DNA of 12,314 nt from CAYUBI01 sp964443005 (lineage in GTDB: Bacteria > Margulisbacteria > Riflemargulisbacteria > GWF2-35-9 > CAYUBI01), in NCBI GenBank assembly GCA_964443005.1, contig CAYUBI010000075.1, positions 1-12,314 on the forward strand, read 5' to 3'. This document shows, in pieces, positions 7,271 through 12,314 of this stretch (within the stretch, counting starts at the first letter, position 1; every line of letters begins with the position of its first letter). The notes under the pieces were generated by a model, which had not been told where the DNA came from, searched no databases, and saw nothing but the letters and a program-made list of their open reading frames with translations. The translations under genes were made by a program, and so were the position numbers.

Positions 7271-7441
7271 AGCGAAAAAAACTAAGTATCAGAATCGAAT
7301 TTCACTAGGTTTATTCTTTTCATATTGCTAGGGCGATCGCATCTAAAATGCCCGCATCCACATTGCGTATTGCTTTTCTGCTATGGCAAAAAAATCAGAG
7401 TCCGTATATACTTAGAAAAAAGATTGGGAGAAAATTTCAGC
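7271..7441. other. Sequence between gap and efflux channel gene, no confident gene
   Basis: All three forward frames meet a stop within 61 bases of the gap (7283-7285, 7306-7308 and 7329-7331). One of these probably ends whatever gene precedes this point in the missing sequence. A 40-codon frame starting at ATG 7348 overlaps the channel gene start, but it has no ribosome-binding site and no recognisable product. A loose 15-bp tandem similarity (7338-7352 and 7353-7367) contains one GCGATCGC octamer boundary. I see no tRNA or terminator here. Confidence 0.5.
7384..7412 (+). promoter_or_regulatory. Candidate promoter for the efflux operon
   Basis: TATACT at 7407-7412 matches five of six bases of the -10 consensus. 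TGGCAA at 7384-7389, 17 bp upstream, is a poor -35 with three matches. If used, the leader before the channel gene would be only about 23 nt. Read-through from genes in the gap is equally possible. Confidence 0.3.
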
Positions 7442-8722
7442 ATGAAAATGAATTGGATTGTTTTTATTAGCTTACAGGTAATTGTGTGTTTGTTAAGTTT
7501 TTCTGCTCCAGAAAAACGAACTACTTTAAACGATTGCTACATTCTTGGGATCAATCGAAGCGAAATTTTAGCAGATCAGCAAGAACAAGTGACGCAAGCA
7601 CAAGAACATTATAATCAAGCTTTGGGTTCTTTATTTCCTAGTGCAATTGGGACTTTCGTATACTCAAAAAGCGATACAACAGGGCTGTTGTCAACGCAAA
7701 CAGCAGATCAAACAACAATGAAGGTAGCAGGTTTGTTGCCGTTATTTCGGGGCATTCGGTTAACAAGTGCAATTAAACAAAACGAACATCTGATTACAGC
7801 CCAAAAAGAAGCTTATCAGTTTGCTGCACTTCAAATTTATGCTGATGTGTCGCAAGCATTTTATTTATTGCTTTATTTGCAAAATGATAAAAAACTGCTT
7901 GAAGAAGAACAAGGTTTGTACGAAAAACGTATGATGGAGCTTAAGGAACGTGTACGCATTGGTAGGTCTCGTATGACCGAGATTTATACTGTTCAAGTGT
8001 CTGTATCAACCTTAAAAGCACTTATTCTTCAAACTCAGGCCCAAATTCAAGTCGCAGAAAACCTTCTACGCTTTATAACAGGGATAGATGGGCAATTAAT
8101 ACTAGAAGATACTGCTCCATCCGAACCTTTAAAGCCAATTGCGTTTTATCTTTCGCAATTAGCATCCAGACCCGATATACACGCTGCAGAAGCACGCATT
8201 CGTAGTGCTAAAGAAGGCGTAACAATAGCCTCAGACAATATGAACTTGCTAGCGCCATCCATTGATTTGGCAGGAAATTATTATTTAATGCGTCCTTCTC
8301 CTTATCAAAATACAGCGTGGGATTTACAAATTCAATTAACTTTACCTAATTTCTTTTCATATACAAATCAGTCAAAAATAAATGAAGTTAATTCCATTCA
8401 GCGTCAGCTTGAAGTTGCGCTTAAAAAATTACAGCGAAAAAGCAAAGAAGATATTGAAGATACTTTTCGAAATCTTTTATCTGAACAAAAACAAATTGAT
8501 CTTTTTACGCAAGCAGTAAATGCTTCAGATAAAAATGTTCACTCAGTTAATCAAGATTATCAATTAGGGCTTAGTACTAACTTGGATGTTTTGACTGCGC
8601 TTAATGCTTATACTGACACCCAACGCTCACTCAATAAAATTCGTTATGCTTTTAAAACAGATCGTGCAAAATTAGTAGCACTGACTTCATCCACGATTCA
8701 ACAAGGAGATAAAGTTAAATGA
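7442..8722 (+). CDS. Outer-membrane efflux channel, TolC/OMF family
   Basis: Outer-membrane exit duct of a tripartite efflux or type I export system. The 426-residue product begins with a likely Sec signal peptide (M-K-M-N-W, then a hydrophobic stretch to about 22, probable cleavage near S-F-S-A). There is no lipobox-type Cys, so it is not the lipoprotein subtype. The mature part shows two long coiled-coil repeats typical of OEP domains. The first has the loop signature around R172-I-G174, and the second has D-Y-Q-L-G376-L-S-T-N-L-D-V-L followed by a long Gln/Ala/Leu-rich helix. Predicted strands lie between the helices (for example P-S-I-D-L-A-G-N-Y-Y). ATG 7442 has GGGAG 11 nt upstream; an in-frame TTG at 7325 would put 39 residues ahead of the signal peptide. 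Its stop overlaps the pump start by ATGA, so both are coexpressed. Confidence 0.9.
   Translation: MKMNWIVFISLQVIVCLLSFSAPEKRTTLNDCYILGINRSEILADQQEQVTQAQEHYNQALGSLFPSAIGTFVYSKSDTTGLLSTQTADQTTMKVAGLLPLFRGIRLTSAIKQNEHLITAQKEAYQFAALQIYADVSQAFYLLLYLQNDKKLLEEEQGLYEKRMMELKERVRIGRSRMTEIYTVQVSVSTLKALILQTQAQIQVAENLLRFITGIDGQLILEDTAPSEPLKPIAFYLSQLASRPDIHAAEARIRSAKEGVTIASDNMNLLAPSIDLAGNYYLMRPSPYQNTAWDLQIQLTLPNFFSYTNQSKINEVNSIQRQLEVALKKLQRKSKEDIEDTFRNLLSEQKQIDLFTQAVNASDKNVHSVNQDYQLGLSTNLDVLTALNAYTDTQRSLNKIRYAFKTDRAKLVALTSSTIQQGDKVK
8703..8708 (+). promoter_or_regulatory. Shine-Dalgarno of the RND pump, inside the channel gene
   Basis: AAGGAG lies 10 nt before the pump ATG at 8719 and within the last codons of the channel gene. 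Together with the ATGA stop-start overlap it indicates coupled translation of channel and pump. Confidence 0.7.
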
Positions 8723-11700
8723 ATTTACCAGAAATAGCCATTCGTCGACCGGTTATGGCATGGATGGTTATGGGCGCCTTAATCTTTTTTGGTGCGATTT
8801 GTTTTTCGCGAATGGGCGTTAGTCAGATGCCGGATGTAGATTTCCCAACTGTATCTGTTAGTATAGGTTATACTGGTGCAGCACCTGAAATCATTGAAAC
8901 TGATGTTGTTGATATTGTTGAAAATTCAATCATGGGAATTGCAGGAGTCAAATCGTTAAGCTCCTCTGCACGTAGCGGCTCTGCACGCATTACTATTGAA
9001 TTTGATTTAAATCGTGATATAGATGTTGCATTGCAAGAAGTTCAAACAAAAATTGCTCAGGCGCAACGGTTGTTGCCAAAAAATATTGATCCGCCAGTCA
9101 TTAGCAAAACCAATCCTGAAGATCAGCCGATTATGTGGTTAACGGTTAGTAGTGAAACTATGTCACCCAAAGAAATTATGACGTATGTTCGCGATGTTCT
9201 TAAAGATAAATTTTCAAGTTTGCCAGGCGTAGGTGATGTATCTTTAGGCGGTTACATAGACCCTGCCTTACGCGTTTGGGTTAATAAGGAAGCTTTAAAT
9301 GCGAATGCATTTACAGTTCAGGATATAATAAATTCGATTCAAAATGAACATATCGAGCTTCCAGCTGGTTATATTGACAATCCATCAAAACAATTCACAG
9401 TTCGTACTCTTGGCGAAGCTCAGTCTCTTTCTGATTTTGAAAACATTCGTATTAATAACCGAGGTGGACAACCTAATTTTCGTCCAATTTTTTTAAAGCA
9501 ACTCGCCAAAATAGATGATGGATTAGCAGATGTTCAACGTTTAAGTCGATCAAATGGAAAAGCTGCTGTTGGTATTGGAATTTTAAAACAACGTGGCTCT
9601 AATGCAGTTGAAGTTAGTAAAGCAGTACGTGAACGTATGTCAGTGCTTCAAAAACAATTGCCAAAGGCTCTTCATTTAGACTTGCGTATTGATTCAACTA
9701 AGTTTATTAAAGATGCAATTCATGAACTACTCATTACGCTAATCATTTCTGTTGCACTGACCTCGCTGGTTTGTTGGATATTTTTGGGTTCGATTTCAGC
9801 TACGATTAATGTATTATTATCAATTCCAACTTCAGTTGTTGGGTCATTTATTGTCTTATATTTTTTGAATTTTACGTTAAACACATTTACCTTAATGGCG
9901 CTTAGTTTAGCTATTGGAATTGTAGTAGATGATGCAATTATGGTTCTGGAAAATATTATTCGGCACAATCAAAAAGGCAAGTCTCGTATTCAAAGCGCTT
10001 TGGAGGGTGCTAAAGAAGTTTCGTTTGCAGCTATTGCAACAACATTTGCGATTGTTGCTTTGTTTTTACCAGTTGCTTTTATGAGTGGCATTATTGGCAA
10101 GTTCTTTTTTCAGTTTGCAATTACAATGTCAGTTGCAGTGTTAATTTCTTTATTTGAAGCACTGACATTAACACCCATGCGCTGTTCTCAGTTTGTTCAA
10201 GCACGCGAACATACTTCATTATTAGGACGTATTTTTGATTCTGGTTTTAATAAACTACGCAATGGCTATTCTTTTCTTTTAGGTAAAGCCTTAAATCATC
10301 GATGGCTTGTTTTGGGCATTTCGATTGCTTTATTTTGTCTTAGTTTGATTAGCGCAAAATTTCTTAATAATGAACTAGTTCCTGCGCAAGATCAAAGCAT
10401 GTTTATGGTTCGAATTAACGCACCTGCTGGAGTGTCGTTGGCTTACACAGATACTCGCACCAAAGCAGTTGAAGAATTTTTAATGCAACGGTCTGAAATT
10501 GAAGGTTATTTTTGTACAGTGGGTGGTTTTGGTGGCAATGATCCTACAGCTGCGAATCTTTTTGTGAGCATGAAACCCAAAGGTCAACGTGGATTAGACC
10601 CCAAAAAGAAAAAAGAGCTGACTCAGCAACAGTTTATGGGATTAGCGCGCGTATATTTCAAACAAAACATTAAAGGCTGTAAAATTTCGCTACAAGATTT
10701 ATCTATGCGTAGCTTTTCTTCAGGCATGGGTTATCCTATTGAATTTACGGTTCGCGGGCCAGACTGGAATACCCTAGGCAAAGCGGCACTGGATTTATTT
10801 TCGAAACTGGAGAAAAATGAATTAATAACGGATCTAGGCACAGATTACAAAATCGGGATGGTTGAAATGGACATTGTTCCAGATAGAGCTCAAGCAGCGA
10901 TTCGGGGTGTTACATTAGCTGCAATTGGGCAAACTATTCAAGCAATGATTGGCGGTATTACTGCTGCACGATACGAATCTAATGGCCATCGTTACGATAT
11001 TATTGTGAAACTTCCAGATAATGATCGGAATGAAAAAGATATTTTGCAAGGATTATCAGTTCGAAATAATCGCGGGGAAATGATTGCGTTATCAGAAGTT
11101 GTTACAGTTGTTAAACAACCGGCATTACAAAGTATTTCACGCAAAGACAGAGAACGCGCAATTACTATTTATGGCAATGTGAAAGCTGGCGCGTCCCAAG
11201 CAGCTGTTATTGCACAAGTGCAAGATATTGCGCAAAAGACTCTTCCTGCAGGATATCGGATTGTGCTGAGCGGAAATGCTCAAGCATCCAAAGACTCGAT
11301 GCAGGGATTAGTTGGCGTGCTTTTTTTAGGAATTATTATTGCTTATATGATTTTAGCGTCTCAATTTAATAGTTTTTCACATCCTTTATCAGTTTTAATG
11401 GCTTTGCCCTTTAGCATTACCGGTGCCTTGCTGGCTTTATTAATTACACATCAATCTATGAATATTTATAGTATGATTGGATTAATTTTATTAATGGGTT
11501 TAGTGAAAAAGAATTCAATTATGCTCGTTGATTTTACAAATCAAATGCGGTTACAAGGAAAAAGCATTCGAGATGCCTTGCAAGAAGCTTGTCCGATTCG
11601 GCTTCGGCCTATTGTTATGACGTCTTTAGCTACAATTGCAGGTGCAACGCCTTCAGCACTTGCGTTTGGTCCTGGTGCAGAAACGCGCATTCCTATGGCT

Positions 11701-11916
11701 GTTGCCGTCATTGGCGGTGTTCTTGTGTCTACACTATTAACATTATTCGTTGTTCCTTGTTTTTATAGTCTAATGGCTCGGGATAAAAAAGAACTTAATT
11801 GTGCTAATGTTGATATCGAACTTGTTTCTGAAAAAATAGAAACACCTTTGCAGCCTTTAATAACAAAGCCTGTTGCAAAAATTGAAAAATCAAATAAACT
11901 AAAAAAAAAGAGTTAA
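8719..11916 (+). CDS. RND-family multidrug efflux transporter, HAE-1-like
   Basis: Proton-driven inner-membrane pump of the AcrB/MdtBC type that exports hydrophobic or amphipathic compounds. At 1065 residues it has normal RND length. It starts with the N-terminal amphipathic and TM1 region (P-E-I-A-I-R-R-P-V-M-A), followed by the first periplasmic porter domain. TM2-6 (about 335-480) include the proton-relay pair D404-D405 in G-I-V-V-D-D-A-I-M-V-L-E-N. The second porter region follows, then TM8-12 with K931-N932 in TM10 and T968 in the R-P-I-V-M-T-S motif of TM11. These match the AcrB relay D407, D408, K940 and T978 from memory of the family. A Lys-rich cytoplasmic tail of about 45 residues follows TM12. 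The substrate is not inferable; the D-D pair favours drug export over metal export. No adaptor (membrane fusion protein) gene is visible beside it. Confidence 0.95.
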   Translation: MNLPEIAIRRPVMAWMVMGALIFFGAICFSRMGVSQMPDVDFPTVSVSIGYTGAAPEIIETDVVDIVENSIMGIAGVKSLSSSARSGSARITIEFDLNRDIDVALQEVQTKIAQAQRLLPKNIDPPVISKTNPEDQPIMWLTVSSETMSPKEIMTYVRDVLKDKFSSLPGVGDVSLGGYIDPALRVWVNKEALNANAFTVQDIINSIQNEHIELPAGYIDNPSKQFTVRTLGEAQSLSDFENIRINNRGGQPNFRPIFLKQLAKIDDGLADVQRLSRSNGKAAVGIGILKQRGSNAVEVSKAVRERMSVLQKQLPKALHLDLRIDSTKFIKDAIHELLITLIISVALTSLVCWIFLGSISATINVLLSIPTSVVGSFIVLYFLNFTLNTFTLMALSLAIGIVVDDAIMVLENIIRHNQKGKSRIQSALEGAKEVSFAAIATTFAIVALFLPVAFMSGIIGKFFFQFAITMSVAVLISLFEALTLTPMRCSQFVQAREHTSLLGRIFDSGFNKLRNGYSFLLGKALNHRWLVLGISIALFCLSLISAKFLNNELVPAQDQSMFMVRINAPAGVSLAYTDTRTKAVEEFLMQRSEIEGYFCTVGGFGGNDPTAANLFVSMKPKGQRGLDPKKKKELTQQQFMGLARVYFKQNIKGCKISLQDLSMRSFSSGMGYPIEFTVRGPDWNTLGKAALDLFSKLEKNELITDLGTDYKIGMVEMDIVPDRAQAAIRGVTLAAIGQTIQAMIGGITAARYESNGHRYDIIVKLPDNDRNEKDILQGLSVRNNRGEMIALSEVVTVVKQPALQSISRKDRERAITIYGNVKAGASQAAVIAQVQDIAQKTLPAGYRIVLSGNAQASKDSMQGLVGVLFLGIIIAYMILASQFNSFSHPLSVLMALPFSITGALLALLITHQSMNIYSMIGLILLMGLVKKNSIMLVDFTNQMRLQGKSIRDALQEACPIRLRPIVMTSLATIAGATPSALAFGPGAETRIPMAVAVIGGVLVSTLLTLFVVPCFYSLMARDKKELNCANVDIELVSEKIETPLQPLITKPVAKIEKSNKLKKKS

Positions 11917-11998
11917 TAAGCAATAAGACAAGCGAAACAAATGATGATGATCTTTTTGAGCAACGAATATAACATGGGAACTTTATTTAATAATTAAG

Positions 11999-12007
11999 TG
12001 TTATACT
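11999..12007 (+). promoter_or_regulatory. Extended -10 promoter for the terminal secreted protein
   Basis: TATACT at 12002-12007 is preceded by TGT, giving the extended -10 form TGTTATACT, very like the TGTTATGAT before rpsO. No good -35 is found 17 bp upstream. The region before it (11917-11998) is AT-rich and shows no hairpin plus T-run that would terminate the efflux operon. Confidence 0.5.
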
Positions 12008-12035
12008 ATGGCCATCAACTGAATAATTTAATTTA

Positions 12036-12041
12036 AAGGAG
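12036..12041 (+). promoter_or_regulatory. Shine-Dalgarno of the terminal secreted protein
   Basis: AAGGAG lies 8 nt upstream of ATG 12050, an optimal spacing that confirms a true start for a reading frame cut by the window end. Confidence 0.8.
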
Positions 12042-12049
12042 AAAAAATT

Positions 12050-12314
12050 ATGAAAAAAATTATGGGTCTATTATTGAGTGGAATCTTCTTGTTAACTAGC
12101 TTAGCTGCTGCAATCCCAATGATGGATATTGGTTTGGGTATGGGTGGTTTTGCACCTGATAATGATGCTACAACTTTAGGAACGTTTGGGAAAAGTTTTT
12201 ATTGGCAAGGGATGATTGGCGTAGTTGATAGCTCCAGCGGCTTTGAGGTTCGTGGTAATTGGGGAAGCTATGCAGACATTAGTCATTATAGTCTTTCAGA
12301 CCAGGCTGCTAATT
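12050..12314 (+). CDS. Secreted, probable outer-membrane beta-barrel protein (5' part only)
   Basis: Only the first 88 codons are in the window and no stop is reached. The product starts with a clear Sec signal peptide: M-K-K-I-M, a hydrophobic core L-L-L-S-G-I-F-L-L-T-S-L, then A-A-A as probable cleavage site near residue 21. The mature start (I-P-M-M-D-I-G-L-G-M-G-G-F) and later stretches such as F-Y-W-Q-G-M-I-G-V-V and F-E-V-R-G-N-W-G are rich in Gly, aromatic and alternating residues, as in beta-barrel outer-membrane proteins. No family can be named from this fragment. It has its own extended -10 promoter and a strong ribosome-binding site, so it is probably expressed apart from the efflux genes. 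Confidence 0.7.
   Translation, partial: MKKIMGLLLSGIFLLTSLAAAIPMMDIGLGMGGFAPDNDATTLGTFGKSFYWQGMIGVVDSSSGFEVRGNWGSYADISHYSLSDQAAN

Noticed and set aside
7271..7285. In-frame end of copy B after the N run
   Set aside because: It depends on the N run having its true length, which is unlikely for exactly 100 N, and it would make copy B clearly shorter than copy A.
7333..7340. GCGATCGC octamer, like the cyanobacterial HIP1 repeat
   Set aside because: A single occurrence in the window is not evidence of HIP1 enrichment, and nothing else points to cyanobacteria.
7325..7441. TTG start for the channel gene with 39 extra residues
   Set aside because: The extension would bury the signal peptide, and its composition is unlike a secreted protein N terminus.
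9720..9968. Reverse-strand open frames inside pnp, the pump and other genes
   Set aside because: They lie wholly inside strongly supported genes, lack ribosome-binding sites and give no recognisable product.
11917..11998. Intrinsic terminator after the RND gene
   Set aside because: I found no GC-rich hairpin followed by a T-run; the short T-stretch at 11952-11957 has no stem before it.

Overview
The window looks like a chromosomal segment of a low-GC bacterium with a Gram-negative envelope. The envelope call rests on an outer-membrane efflux channel, an RND inner-membrane pump and a signal-peptide-bearing probable beta-barrel protein. The taxon cannot be fixed from sequence alone. A deep-branching, possibly host-associated lineage such as Candidatus Dependentiae is a guess from the AT-rich codon use, the divergent proteins and the gene order. 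All genes seen are on the + strand.

Region 1 (1-4478) is a housekeeping block: rpsO (ribosomal protein S15), pnp (polynucleotide phosphorylase), an M16 zinc peptidase and dut (dUTPase). rpsO has an extended -10 promoter and a strong Shine-Dalgarno. A 25-base-pair imperfect hairpin fills much of the rpsO-pnp spacer, in the place where other bacteria control pnp through mRNA processing. pnp, the peptidase and dut are tightly packed, with a 7-nt spacer and then an 11-nt overlap, as in one transcript.

Region 2 (4479-7170) holds two tandem, translationally coupled genes of an unrecognised family. They align without gaps from the first methionine through residue 243, about two-thirds identical by eye over residues 29-243. 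Both carry a twin-arginine-like S-R-R-K-F-[L/I]-K motif at exactly residues 236-242, followed by a hydrophobic segment. The motif is thus in the middle of the protein rather than at the N terminus. The second copy runs into a run of exactly 100 N (7171-7270), which is probably an assembly gap of arbitrary length.

Region 3 (7271-11916) encodes an outer-membrane efflux channel (TolC/OMF family) and an HAE-1-like RND transporter, coupled by a 4-nt ATGA overlap. The periplasmic adaptor expected for a tripartite pump is not in the window and could lie in the gap.

Region 4 (11917-12314) has a separate extended -10 promoter and the first 88 codons of a secreted, probably outer-membrane, protein cut by the window end.

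The least explained part is the pair of paralogous membrane proteins with internal Tat-like motifs, together with the gap beside them.
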